Assembly: GCA_900074885.1 (NCBI GenBank) | Contig: FJUW01000051.1 | Location: 5,036-69,035, forward strand | DNA: 64,000 nucleotides | Direction: 5' to 3' | Source of the DNA: Rhynchosporium graminicola | Taxonomy: Eukaryota; Ascomycota; Leotiomycetes; Helotiales; Ploettnerulaceae | Shown: positions 11,150 through 21,554 of the stretch, in pieces | Layout: every line of letters begins with the position of its first letter | Position numbering within the stretch: the first letter of the stretch is position 1 | Notes under the pieces: model-generated | What the model saw: the letters and a program-made list of their open reading frames with translations, nothing else | Databases searched by the model: none | Told to the model about the DNA's origin: nothing | Translations under genes and position numbers: made by a program

Positions 11150-12971
11150 CAGTGAAACCCCTGTTATAACGATTAATTCGGGATAGTCAAAAATATCGTT
11201 ATAACGGATATATCGTTATAAAGGAACGAGTTTATATTATATAAGCTACCTATTAAGGGAACCCTGGGAGAGCGAGTCTCTCTCTATAGACTATAACTCC
11301 TGCTCGTAGCGCTTAATTACTCGTATATAACTTATATTTATAGTTCTTTACTTCTCTATAAAGTAAAGTAATACCTTTAAAGCTTACCTTAAATCTTAAA
11401 TAGAGTATTCTAGCTCTAGAACTAAGTCTCTAGCCTCGTCTTTATCCTCTAGAGTTTCGCTTTATAAGTGATCTTCTATTATCTCTTATAATAAAGCGTC
11501 GTTAGTCTACTCGTTCTCTATATTAATTGCGTCCGTTATAGCTTCTTCCGGGGAGTTTAAGAAGTTACTTAAACTTATAGCGTCCCTGATATCTGCTACT
11601 ATTAAAGCTTATTAATAAAGCTATATAAGATTAGCTAGCTAAAGTAATATCGGAAGAGCTATTAGAGCTACGACTAGAGTTGATTTCTAGAAGTAGTTAT
11701 AAATTATCATATTACTAACGTTTATAAACTAACTCCGGAATACCTATCGTAGAGCTAAGTGGACGTTTATAGATTATACTAGCTTATTTTCTCTTTTAAG
11801 GCAGTCGATTATATATTATAGCTAATAATAATAGTAATAAGCCTTAAGATTCTGAATAATACCTTAATTAAGAGGTTAGAAACGACTCATCGAGTTTAGA
11901 AGTAGCTAGTAAATCCGAATATTCGTAAGTAGCAGATATAGTTCTAAGCTAGTATAATAAGCTAAGAAGTTATCTATAGCTAGTAAGATAGTTCTATTAC
12001 TAATATAGCGATAGAAAGCCTTTAGCTAGTTAACTATAATAACTATATTAATCTAAGCCTTCTTATTATAATACTACTCGCCTCATATAATCGAAACGCT
12101 GATATTCAATAAAGCGCAAAGCGTTTTATACTTTCTAATAAAATATATTAGAAGCTTATAACTTCCTATAGCGTTTATATAAATAATAAGAGATATTCGA
12201 GACTTATCCTTCTTCAGGCTAGCGCGGGGTTATATTAATAGACCGCGAGAAGAGGTTATTCTCCAGAATAAGCCGGTTTCGTTTATATTATATATATCCT
12301 CCTTATTATATTCGCTAGCTAGTATTCGTAGAGCTTTTATCTTATCTTCAGTCGATTCTAGTATAGAGGTGTCTTCTCTAAAGCGCTATTATACTCGTAT
12401 ATTATATCTCTTCTTATAGCTTTTAAGCTAGCGTTTACTAAATTCAGGGTAAGGCTTACCTTAATATTAAGGTAATTAGTACTAGAGAGTCTACGCCTTC
12501 TACCGTATAATTTCACCTGTTATAAACTCTCCGCGAGCCTTAATCCGAAGCTACTATTATATAAGAATCTACTCTAAGTCTTCCTAATAGCTTACCTATA
12601 GTCGTGACTATATACTATTAATTGCTAAAGCTATAGACGTATTATTAAGGTAGGAGAAATAAGCTCTAAGAGACTCTGATATAGTTAACTAGCTAATCTT
12701 ATAGTTGAATTAAGTATAGAACTAATTAATATAAGCCTTATAAGATAGTATAAGCGTTTAGGAGCTTCGCTAGCGTCGTAGAGCTTATCGCTACTTAATT
12801 GTAATTGATATTCGAGGTATACTGAGCTGAACTAATATAACGATATACGGCAATTTAGTAACGATATCGTTAATATTAGGAATTATATAAGAAAACGCTC
12901 TGTCCGTAGAAATATATCGCTATAATAGAAATATCGTTATAACAGTGATCGTTATAACAGGGGTTTCACTG
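11150..12971 (-). mobile_element. pogo/Fot1-type DNA transposon, copy 1, RIP-mutated
   Basis: 1822 bp, flanked by TA at 11148-11149 and 12972-12973. Terminal inverted repeats of about 24 bp begin cagtgaaacccctgttataa at both ends, and gttataacg motifs recur just inside. TA duplication plus a cagtgaaacc-type terminus are pogo/Tigger/Fot1 hallmarks. The transposase lies on the minus strand and is full of stops. A second copy at 15539-19981 has exactly the same length after its insertions are subtracted. Confidence 0.93.
11700..12450 (-). pseudogene. pogo-type DDE transposase remnant (copy 1)
   Basis: On the minus strand: DIYNINETGLFWR (about 12263-12301), then PRASLKKDKSRISLIICINA, FIRKYKTLCALLNISVS, LKAFYRYISNRTILLAIDNF and TNIRIY. 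These match the core of pogo/Fot1 DDE transposases. The first catalytic Asp (normally in a DETG motif) reads Asn at 12281-12283; the second (AIDN) is intact. Several TAG/TAA codons stand where Trp, Gln or Arg codons are expected. Non-functional. Confidence 0.88.
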
Positions 12972-13030
12972 TAGTTGAATGGAACGATAGCCTTGCTGCT
13001 CGACAAGTGATCCGTGGGTCTTGTAAACCC

Positions 13031-13939
13031 CGGGTAGTGGCGAGAGATCAACTTTCCAATCAACTCACTTAGACTTTGGAACTTTCTCCATAAAATACAG
13101 TATATATCGATGCTGAATACCCTGGTGTACGAGATCCACTACAGACCCTCTTTCGTACAAGATCATCAGCACGGTTCGGCTACTGTACTTCAGATGGACC
13201 AAACTACCTACGAAAGGTACCCTCAGGTAACCTAGTTGTACGAAAGGGGGTTGATGGTGGGTTTCCCTCTTGTGTTATTCTTGAAATTGTAGAGAAAACC
13301 TTTGAACTTTTGATTGTTGATTGAGACCATAGTCTTCCTGCTCGACAAGGGAGGGCGAGACCTACTGTCAACCCTGTTCCGTACCGGCCCGTCTCATTTT
13401 GTATGTCTGGAATTGTTCTATCTGAAATTTGCGTTCCTGGCCTGTTCCTTAGTCCCTCTACACCGTACTTCGTCGAGCCCCTCGGAAACTTAGGGGATTT
13501 AAAGAGCTACCATACGCGACTCAGCAGCTTGGTTCCTTCCAACCGAATTGCGGACCTGGACACCCTGTCTGCCGGTATATGGAGCAATTATTTGCATCAC
13601 AACAGGCGAGAACGCAGAAAATCATACAATGACCCTTTTGCGGATCCGTCTCTATAGAATAGGAAGCGAAGCAAAAATCTTGAATAATATAACTTTTTAC
13701 TCGTGAGTAGCTCTTCTATCTCTTAGTGCTATTCATTCAATTCAGGATAGTAGTTGCTGAATGATGTCGTGCTCCTATACGTCTGAATTTCTGTATGCAA
13801 ATCATTGCGTACACTGGGGAGCTGGACTCTATCGGCATATCTGACCCGACCCGAGAACGCTTGGGACTGTATTATGGAATAGGAAACTATATGATGAGAA
13901 TTATTGAGCTAAAAATAAATCTCGTGAGGCCTTTCTAGC
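13031..13939. other. Intergenic DNA, no confident gene
   Basis: Non-RIP sequence. One open stretch at 13403-13657 (+, 84 residues, starting MSGIVLSEICVPGLF) has a good start codon but no recognised family and no neighbouring exon. Treated as unsupported. Confidence 0.4.
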
Positions 13940-13999
13940 AAATAAGAAAACGTATGCAAAGCATAATTACGGCCATTCTTGGCCAGAGCAATTTTACTA

Positions 14000-14188
14000 C
14001 TTAGTACAGGGGGAAAATAATGTACAATTCTAGGTCGTGCACTCTCGATAATTTATGACTATTTTCCCAGTAAACTATACAGTATTGCTTTATTATTGGG
14101 TAGCACCCCATATAAAACCCCCTGTTGTAAAGACTTGTAGAATAACGCACAGACTCTACTTTGCACATTATTTTCGCCGTGTACCAAG
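14000..14188. mobile_element. 189-bp MITE with 27-bp terminal inverted repeats and TA duplication
   Basis: Starts cttagtacaggggg and ends with the reverse complement of cttggtacacggcg; the terminal repeats extend 27 bp with 4 mismatches (gaaaataatgt shared). TA lies on each side (13998-13999 and 14189-14190). The paralogous repeat at 14743-14852 reads tttactatatttgg at the equivalent point, an empty site with a single TA. No coding capacity. Structure and TA target suggest mobilisation by a Tc1/mariner or pogo-like transposase. Its termini do not match the pogo copies here. Confidence 0.85.
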
Positions 14189-14250
14189 TATATTTGAGGG
14201 GAAAAATTCGTGAAAAGCTTCATGTGGCCGTATTCAGATACGATTGTTTC

Positions 14251-14619
14251 GCATGAGGCCACAAGGCACACACACTTACCATACCAAAAGAGCTACGCAT
14301 GCCGCTTTTACTCGCTTAATAATTGACTTCGTGAAATCGTACGGAAGTAGAAAAGTAAGACATAGTTATAGCACTTTTACAATAACGAAACTACGTCTTA
14401 AAAATAATCGAAAAATTGTTTCTTACTAGGCTAGTCTAGATCTAAATATCTGAAACTCTACTAAATAATCAAATAGCGTGTTAAGTAATATTTTTAAAAG
14501 AAGAAATAAGTATTATGAGTAGATGGGGTATAACCTCGCTTCATTCAATTCCGAGCTTTTCATGCCTGATACAGGGTTGACGCTGACTTTAGGTGCAGGT
14601 GTGCCTTGTGGCCTCATGC
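14251..14619. repeat. Inverted repeat (21 bp perfect, imperfect to about 45 bp) around an AT-rich core
   Basis: The 21 bases at 14251-14271, starting gcatgaggccacaag, recur as an exact reverse complement at 14599-14619. The inverted similarity continues outward (gatacg..tttc on the left against its complement on the right). The core is AT-rich and non-coding. Possibly a second MITE-like or foldback element, but no clean target duplication is visible. Confidence 0.6.
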
Positions 14620-14852
14620 CGAAATATGCGTATCCGTAAATCCGGTGGAACTACAAGTATACGGTAACTGATCTCCGACCCCTGAAACCTTCTTAAAGTC
14701 GAAGTCTAAAAGTAAAGGCAATCATTTCAATGATTCTTTTACAAAGTAAGAAAACGTATGCAAAGCATAACTACGGCCATTTTTGGCCAGAATAATTTTA
14801 CTATATTTGGAACTAAATTTCGTAAAAAGCTCCATGTGGCCGTATTCAACGT

Positions 14853-15536
14853 CATAGCATGAATTTAATAATTTGACTCAAGTGGTATTTTCATTCTTTC
14901 CTTACACTACTGTCAACCTGCCCATCAGGACTTACCGATGTTTTGAATCATACCAGAAGAGTCTTTAGCCTTATGAGGACAAGCTATTCTTTTTGGTTGC
15001 GAGAAGCTTCCCCTCAGAACGTGAAAATAGAGTTACGGTCCGTCCGGGCGTGCCATGTTTCGCGCTGCACATGGAGAATTTGGGATGAAAGCTCAGGTGG
15101 AGCCGTGCCATCCGACAAACGAAGACCATAAGGTAATTTCACACTAGATCGTATATCCTACTATTCTCCGTTTCTCTTCCTTTGTAATATGGGCTCTGTA
15201 GGTGTATCGGAATTATTCTAGTCCTTTTATCCGCTTGCTGCATTTACTCGGCTTCTTAAGCGACATCGTAGGTATTGAGACCGGTACAAACTACACGAAT
15301 GTCTTCTTCAGGGTTACGCATAACAATCCGTACCCAAAGGCCTAGGATAGCACTGAGACATATTTTTGAACAAGCAGCACGGTTCTGAATTCAGTTTTCC
15401 AGAATGCCGTTCCATTTCTGGAAGCCCGCAAATGATAATGTTTCCTGGCCAGAACCTTATTTATTTATGCCAGTCATCTATTCTGCCGAGCTCATCAATA
15501 AACAACATATCGGTAGAAATGAAACACGCTTTGTAG
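14853..15536. other. Intergenic DNA, nothing recognised
   Basis: Normal-composition sequence with no credible ORF or repeat. The 62-codon frame at 14943-15131 has no supporting features. Confidence 0.5.
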
Positions 15537-16189
15537 TACAGTGAAACCCCTGTTATAACGATTACCGTTATAACGATATTTCTATTATAGCGATATATTT
15601 CCACGGATAGAGCGTTTTCTTATATAATTCCTAATATTAACGATATTATTACTAAATTGCTATATATCGTTATATTAGTTCAGCTCGGTATACCTCGAAT
15701 ATCAATTATAATTAAGTAGTAACGAGCTCTACGATACTAGCGAAGCTCCTAAACGCTTATACTATCTTATAAAGCTTATATTAATTAGTTCTATACTTAA
15801 TTCAACTATAAGATTAGCTAGTTAACTATATTAGAGTCTCTTAGAGCTTATTTATCCTATCTTAATAATATATCTATAGCTTTAGTAATTAATAGCATAT
15901 AGTTACGACTATAAGTAAGCTATTAGGAAGACTTAGAGTAGATTCTTATATAATAGTAGCTTCGGATTAAGGCTCGCGGAGAGTTTATAATAGGTGAAAT
16001 TATACGGTAGAAGGCGTAGACTCTCTAGTACTAATTACCTTAATATTAGGGTAAGCCTTACTCTGAATTTAGTAAACGCTAGCTTAAAAGCTATAAGAAG
16101 AGATATAACGTACGAGTATAATAGCGCTTTAGAGAAGACGCCTCTATACTAGAATCGACTAAAGATAAGATAAAGGCTCTACGAATACT

Positions 16190-16650
16190 AGCTAGCGAAT
16201 ATAATAAGGAGGATATATATAATATAAACGAAACCGGCTTATTCTGAAGAATAACCCCTTCTCGCAGTCTATTAATATAACCCCGCGCTAGCCTGAAGAA
16301 AGATAAGTCTCGAATATCTCTTATTATTTATATAAACGCTATAGGAAGTAATAAGCTTCTAATATAATATATTAGAAAGTATAAAACGCTGCGCGCTTTA
16401 CGGAATATCAGCGTTTCGACTATAGGAGGCAAGTAGTAGTAGAATAAGAAGGCTTAGATAAATATAGTTATTATAGTTAAATAGCTAAAAGCTTTCTATA
16501 GCTATATTAGTAATAGAACTATCTTACTAGCTATAGATAACTTCTTAGCTTATTATACTAGCTTAGAACTATATCCGCTACCTGCGAATATTCGGATTTA
16601 CTAGCTACCTCTAAACTCGACGAGTCGTTTCTAACCTCTTAATTAAGGTA
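16190..16650 (+). pseudogene. pogo-type DDE transposase remnant (copy 2), truncated by insertions
   Basis: Reads DIYNINETGLF at about 16212-16244, then RASLKKDKSRIS and LLAIDNFLAY. As in copy 1, the first catalytic Asp codon is Asn (16227-16229). Multiple stops are present, and the reading continues beyond the LTR insertions at 18017-18174. Copy 2 is inverted relative to copy 1. Confidence 0.85.
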
Positions 16651-16703
16651 TTATTCAGAATCTCAAGGCTTATTACCGTTATTATTAGCTATAATATATA
16701 ATT

Positions 16704-16905
16704 TGTAACGACATAAGACTCAAGGCGGTATATAAGCAAGAATAAATAAGTAGGGAGGCTAAGAGCGATCTTATATAGTCTAGTACGAAGGAAACAGAAA
16801 GATATAGAGCTCTGAAGGAGTCTGCACCTTCTATATATATAAGAAGGGTATACCTAAGGCACCGATACTAGCCCGTATCTGCTACGTATACTATGCGCTA
16901 TTATA
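16704..16905 (-). repeat. LTR of element A (left)
   Basis: 202 bp; starts tgtaacgacataag on +, ends gcgctattata, the latter probably a RIP-altered gcgccgtcaca-type end. Confidence 0.85.
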
Positions 16906-17809
16906 TTACCCCCTTCTAAGATAAAGGCTCGCTCTCGAGCCTTAAAGAATCGAATAAAGGAAATAAAGTAAGTATAAAACGTAATTAAATATTAAGATAA
17001 CTTTCTAAATTTCTATTAAACTGAAACTATAAATACTAATTTAGTACTAAGATTATCTCTTCTATAGAGGGAAACGTAATCTCTAGTAATTATAATACTA
17101 AGTTTTACTAAATAAGCGAGACTAAGCGAGTGATTAAAATACTTAAAGGTTACGAAAGAAACGAAAGTCTAAATCGAATTCTAAAGAAGCTAAAAGATTA
17201 AGGAGAGTTAGATATCTTTATTAAGTAGATATAGAAAGTATTAAATTAAAGGTTCTTTTCTAGTAGAAGGAGGTCGATTCTGCCGAGGGGGATAAATTAT
17301 ACCGGGGTACGAGAGTTACGAGTCGGATTCTAGTAATTTCCGCTAGGGTAATAAGCTATTTCGTCTTAGCCTAAAAGTAAGGTTTTTCGCTATTAGAGCT
17401 ACTTTCGGAAGGTTAAAGTTAAGTAAGAGGTTAATAAATATTAGGGCCTATAGGGAAGTTTCTACTTAAAATTCGTCTGCTATTTTACTTCGTACGTATA
17501 AAGGAATAAGTTTCGAAGTATCCGAGAGTAACTTCGTAGTAATACTAATGCTTCTAAGGCTGAATTACGTTTAAATTCTTAGCTATCCGAGAGATCTCTA
17601 GAATCTTAGCTCTTTTAAAAACCTAACTATCGAATTCGTAATTAATAGTACTAACTATTTCCGTATAATTCCGAAGTATAAAAATCTAAGGTAAATAGAG
17701 ATAACTTAGCGAAGAGCTCTCTAATAGTCGAAGTTATATATCCGAATCGAGTTTTCTAAGTAAGATATTATTTAATACTATCCCTAGTAGTCTTAATCTT
17801 TCTATTTAA

Positions 17810-18011
17810 TATAATAATATAAGACTTAAAGTAGTATATAAGTAAGAATAAATAAGTAGGAAAGCTAAGAGCGATCTTATATAGTCTAGTATAAAGGAAA
17901 CAGAAAGATATAGAGCTCTAAAGGAGTCTATACCTTCTATATATATAAGGAGAGTATACCTAAGGCACTGATACTAGCCCGTATCTGCCACGTATACTAT
18001 GCGCCGTCATA
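17810..18011 (-). repeat. LTR of element A (right)
   Basis: 202 bp, matching 16704-16905. The outer end gcgccgtcata is less altered; the inner end is strongly RIP-mutated (tataataatataag). Confidence 0.85.
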
Positions 18012-18179
18012 TAATTAACTACCTTAAAAGAGGAGATAAGCTAGTATAATCTATAAATATCTACTTAGCTCTACGATAGGTATTCCAGAGTTAGTTTATA
18101 AACGTTAGTAATACGATAATTTATAACTACTTCCGGAAATCAACTCTAGTTATAGCTCTAATAGCTCTTCCGATATCAC

Positions 18180-18381
18180 TATGACGGCGCATAGTATACG
18201 TGGCAGATACGGGCCAGTATCGGTGCCTTAGGTATACTCTCCTTATATATATAGAAGGTATAGACTCCTTTAGAGCTCTATATCTTTCTATTTCCTTCGT
18301 ACTAGACTATATAAGATCGCTCTTAGTCTCTCTACTTATTTATTCTTACTTATATACTACCTTAAGTCTTATATCGTTATA
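18180..18381 (+). repeat. LTR of element B (left)
   Basis: 202 bp; starts tatgacggcgcatag and ends tatcgttata. Reverse complement of the element A LTRs. Confidence 0.85.
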
Positions 18382-19280
18382 TTAAATAGAAAGATTAAGA
18401 CTACTAGGAATAATATTAAATAATATCTTACCTAGAAAACTCGATTCGGATATATAACTTCGACTATTAAGGAGCTTTTCGCTAAGTTATCTCTACTTAC
18501 TTTAGATTTTTATACTTCGGAATTATATAGAAATAGTTAGTACTATTAATTACGAATTCGATAGTTAGGTTTTTAAAAGAGTTAAGATTCTAGAGATCTC
18601 TCGGATAGCTAGGAATTTAAATATAATTTAGCCTTAGAAGTACTAGTATTACTACGAAATTACTCTCAGATACTTCGAAACTTATTCCTTTATATATACG
18701 AAGTAAAACAGCAGACGAATTTTAGGTAGAAACTTTCTTATAAGTCTTAATATTTATTATCCCCTTACTTAACTTTAACCTTCCGAAAGTAGCTCTAATA
18801 GCGAAAAACCTTACTTTTAGACTAGGACGAAGTAGCTTATTACTCTAGCGGAAATTACTAGAATCCGACTCGTAACCCCTATACCCCGGTATAATTTATC
18901 CCCCTCAGTAGAATCGACCTCCTTCTACTAGAACTTTTAATTTAATACTTTCTATATCTACTTAACGAAGATATCTAACTCTCCTTAATCTTTTAGCTTC
19001 TTTAGAATTCGATTTAGATCTTTATTTCTTTTATAACCTTTAAGTACTTTAATTACTCGCTTAGCCTCGCTTATTTAGTAAAACTTAGTATTATAATTAC
19101 TAGAGATTACGTTTCCCTCTATAGAAGAGATAATCTTAGTACTAAATTAGTATCTATAGTTTCGGTTTAATAGAATAATTAGAAGTTATCTTAATATTTA
19201 ATTACGTTTTATACTTACTTTATTTCCTTTATTCGATTCTTTAAGGCTCGAGCGCGAGCTTTTATCTTAGAAGGGGGTAA

Positions 19281-19482
19281 TATAATAGCGCATAGTATAC
19301 GTAGCAGATACGGGCTAGTATCAGTACCTTAGGTATACTCTCCTTATATATATAGAAGGTGTAGACTCCTTCAGAGCTCTGTATCTTTCTGTTTCCTTTG
19401 TACTAGATTATATAAGATCGCTCTTAGCCTCCCTACTTGTTTATTCTTGCTTATATACCGCCTTGAGTCTTGTATCGTTACA
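19281..19482 (+). repeat. LTR of element B (right)
   Basis: 202 bp; starts tataatagcgcatag and ends gtatcgttaca. The least mutated of the four LTR copies near its outer end. Confidence 0.85.
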
Positions 19483-19983
19483 ATCACCTTAGCTAGCTGA
19501 TCTTATATAGCTTTATTAATAAGCTTCAATAGTAGTAGATATTAAGGACACTATAAGTTTAAGTAACTTCTTAAACCCCCCGGAAGAAGCTATAATAAAC
19601 GTAATTAATATAGAGAATAAGCAGACTAATAACGCTTTATTATAAGAGATAATAGAAGATCACTTATAAAGCGAAACTCTAGAGGATAAAGATAAGGCTA
19701 GAGACTTAGTTCTAGAGCTAGAATACTCTATTTAAGACGCAAGGCAGGCTTTAAAGGTATTACTTTACTTTATAGAGAAGTAAAGAACTATAAATATAAG
19801 TTATATACGAGTAATTAAGCGCTACGAGTAGGAGTTATAATCTATAGAGAGAGACTCGCTCTCCTAGGGTTCCCTTGATAGGTAGCTTATATAATATAAA
19901 CTCGTTCCTTTATAACGATATATCCGTTATAACGATATTTTTAACTATCCCGAATCAATCGTTATAACAGGGGTTTCACTATA

Positions 19984-20567
19984 TAGCCTTACTGAAAAGT
20001 TTATATCTGGTGACGGCTGGCAGTGTAGCGCGATTCCACTGGAAATATGCCGATCTTTTCACCGCCGCGAGGTAGAAAGATTAGGCGCGGATAGACGGAC
20101 AGACCGGGCTTTTGAGAAGTTCCGTTCTGTCCTTTCTAATTTCCCAATCGCCCGGTTACTTTTTTGTTAAACCTTTGACATATCATGTATTTGTCGTTGA
20201 CTCCTTGTCAGGGGCTACTGACAACTGTGACCTGTCCGAGTTGGAAACCTTAATAGCACGTCCTGAATCTCTGAGTGGTCAAAAGTTAGCGCTAAACTTC
20301 TGGCGGCACTCGACTCAACCTAATTGATACGGTATTGAACTCTAGAAATGATAAGTTTGTTTCTGCCCAATAGCGATGAGTCTCGAAGGCATAATATACG
20401 TTTTCAGCATCGTATAGTGTCATGGCGAGGGAATTTGTATAATTTAACAGGATCGCGCCTCCCACAGCATTTATCACAGCAACTACATAGGCCCGAGTCG
20501 CTATCACGTCTGAACTCCAACGTCGATATCTTCCTTGCCACAGTCTCTACCTGTTAATCTATACAAG
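19984..20567. other. 5' flank of the GH16 gene
   Basis: Composition returns to normal after pogo copy 2. No credible gene; overlapping frames here have no recognised content. It presumably holds the promoter of the following gene, whose 5' region therefore abuts a RIP-mutated transposon about 590 bp upstream. Confidence 0.45.
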
Positions 20568-21554
20568 ATGGCTTCCTTCATTTTATCTACTGCAATGCTA
20601 ATGGCAGTGGGGGCGGCTGCAAGTGTCCCTAAAATTGACGGATTCACATTGACGTGGAGTGACGATTTCTCTGGACCTGCAAAGAGCTTGCCAGATCCAA
20701 AGAACTGGATTCTTGACATAGGAACATCATACCCCGGCGGAGCCCAAAATGTAAGCTGCCCTCCGGCAATTCACTGGTTCAACGCTGACAGAACATAGTG
20801 GGGAACAGGCGAAACTCAAACCTACACAGATTCGCCTGACAATATAGCTCTCTCTGGCGATGGCAAGCTCATCATCACACCCCTCCGACACGGTACAGGG
20901 AACACTACAAAATGGACATCAGCGCGTATCGAGACCCAGCGCAAAGATTTTGAACCTGCTCCAGGCGGAAAGTTGCGCATTCAGGGCAGGATTCAAATGC
21001 CAGATGTTTCTGGAGAGGAAGCAGCAGGCTATTGGCCCGCATTCTGGACACTTGGTGGTCGTTTCCGAGGAAACTTCACGAATTGGCCTGTAGTCGGCGA
21101 GATCGATATCCTCGAGAACGTGAACGGTATCGACAAGGTCTGGTCAACTCTTCATTGCGATGTCGCCCCAGGGGGGAAATGCAATGAGAGCAGCGGCCTC
21201 GGCAAGACTTCTCCTTGCGGACTCGGTAAGCCTTGCCAAGGATACTTCCATACCTACGCCGTCGAGATTGATCGAAGCACGAAGCCCGAACAGATGACTT
21301 GGGAGGTTGACGGAACGGTGTATCATACATTGAACGAAACAGCGCTGGGTGAGGCTGTCTGGCTCGAAACAGTTGCTGATGGCGGTCACATGCTTCTTCT
21401 GAATGTCGCCATGGGAGGAGGCTTTCCCGACGCATTCTACAAAAATTCTACAGTCTATACACCAATTCCGGAAACTCGACCGGGAGTACCAATGATTGTA
21501 GACTATGTCGCTGTTTACAACAGTATTGACAGCAGTTATTGGCACGGTAAATAG
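20568..21554 (+). CDS. Secreted GH16 endo-1,3(4)-beta-glucanase
   Basis: Exons 20568-20750 and 20799-21554 give 312 residues. The 48-bp intron (gtaagc...catag, branch site gctgac) contains an in-frame TAG, so ignoring it makes the gene look broken; splicing joins GGAQN to WGTGETQTYT as expected for the family. The start is the ATG at 20568, followed by a signal peptide of about 20 residues (MASFILSTAMLMAVGAAAS). The GH16 active-site motif ExDxxE appears as GEIDILE with catalytic acids near residues 162, 164 and 167. The family cleaves beta-1,3- and mixed-linkage glucans, so roles in wall remodelling or plant-polymer breakdown are plausible. No GPI signal is evident. It lies next to a transposon cluster but appears intact. 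Confidence 0.92.

Larger units (their letters stand above)
11083..13360. repeat. Diverged direct duplication; pogo copy 1 sits in one unit
   Basis: Unit 1 (11083-11149 continued at 12972-13030, split by pogo copy 1) resembles unit 2 (about 13243-13360). Shared landmarks in order are agaagggggtt/cgaaagggggtt, a gttattctt block, an aaaaccttaa/aaaacctttgaa block, then gttga, atagcctt/atagtctt and ctgctcgacaag. Unit 2 is therefore a paralogous site without the transposon. Similarity is moderate, judged by eye. Confidence 0.6.
13940..14852. repeat. Direct repeat pair bounding an inverted-repeat block
   Basis: Positions 13940-13999 and 14743-14802 match at about 55 of 60 bases (both contain aagaaaacgtatgcaaagca). 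The similarity resumes at about 14200-14235 and 14812-14846 (shared catgtggccgtattca). Unit 1 differs from unit 2 by the 189-bp MITE at 14000-14188. Between the units lies the inverted-repeat block 14251-14619. The pair could be ends of a composite element or a local duplication. Confidence 0.7.
16704..18011 (-). mobile_element. Non-autonomous LTR retrotransposon A, 1308 bp
   Basis: 202-bp LTRs at 16704-16905 and 17810-18011 enclose 904 bp. Target duplication taatt lies at 16699-16703 and 18012-18016. A minus-strand polypurine tract (AGAAGGGGG) abuts the left LTR, giving minus orientation with LTRs starting TGTGACGGCGC-like. I see no reverse transcriptase, integrase or protease motifs in the interior; with only about 900 bp it must be non-autonomous (TRIM/LARD-like). 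The interior has some protein-like stretches with many stops and could be a gag remnant. RIP-mutated. Confidence 0.88.
18180..19482 (+). mobile_element. Non-autonomous LTR retrotransposon B, 1303 bp, inverted relative to A
   Basis: 202-bp LTRs at 18180-18381 and 19281-19482 enclose 899 bp that is the reverse complement, apart from RIP differences, of element A's interior. Target duplication atcac lies at 18175-18179 and 19483-19487. The + strand polypurine tract agaaggggg (about 19269-19277) abuts the right LTR. A and B together form a large inverted repeat separated by 168 bp of pogo sequence. Confidence 0.88.
15539..19981 (+). mobile_element. pogo/Fot1-type DNA transposon, copy 2, carrying two nested LTR elements
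   Basis: Same termini as copy 1 (cagtgaaacccctgtt...) flanked by TA at 15537-15538 and 19982-19983; the last base is mutated G to A. It runs in the opposite orientation to copy 1. Two LTR elements are inserted, at 16704-18011 and 18180-19482, each with a 5-bp duplication. Total length 4443 minus 1313 and 1308 (element plus one duplication each) leaves 1822 bp, identical to copy 1. The segment 18017-18174 between the insertions is pogo sequence matching copy 1. Confidence 0.93.

Noticed and set aside
14943..15131. 62-codon + strand frame
   Set aside because: Too short and without any recognisable content between repeat structures.
20751..20798. Nonsense mutation in GH16 at 20796-20798
   Set aside because: The TAG is the 3' end of a good GT-AG intron with branch site, and splicing restores the family sequence.
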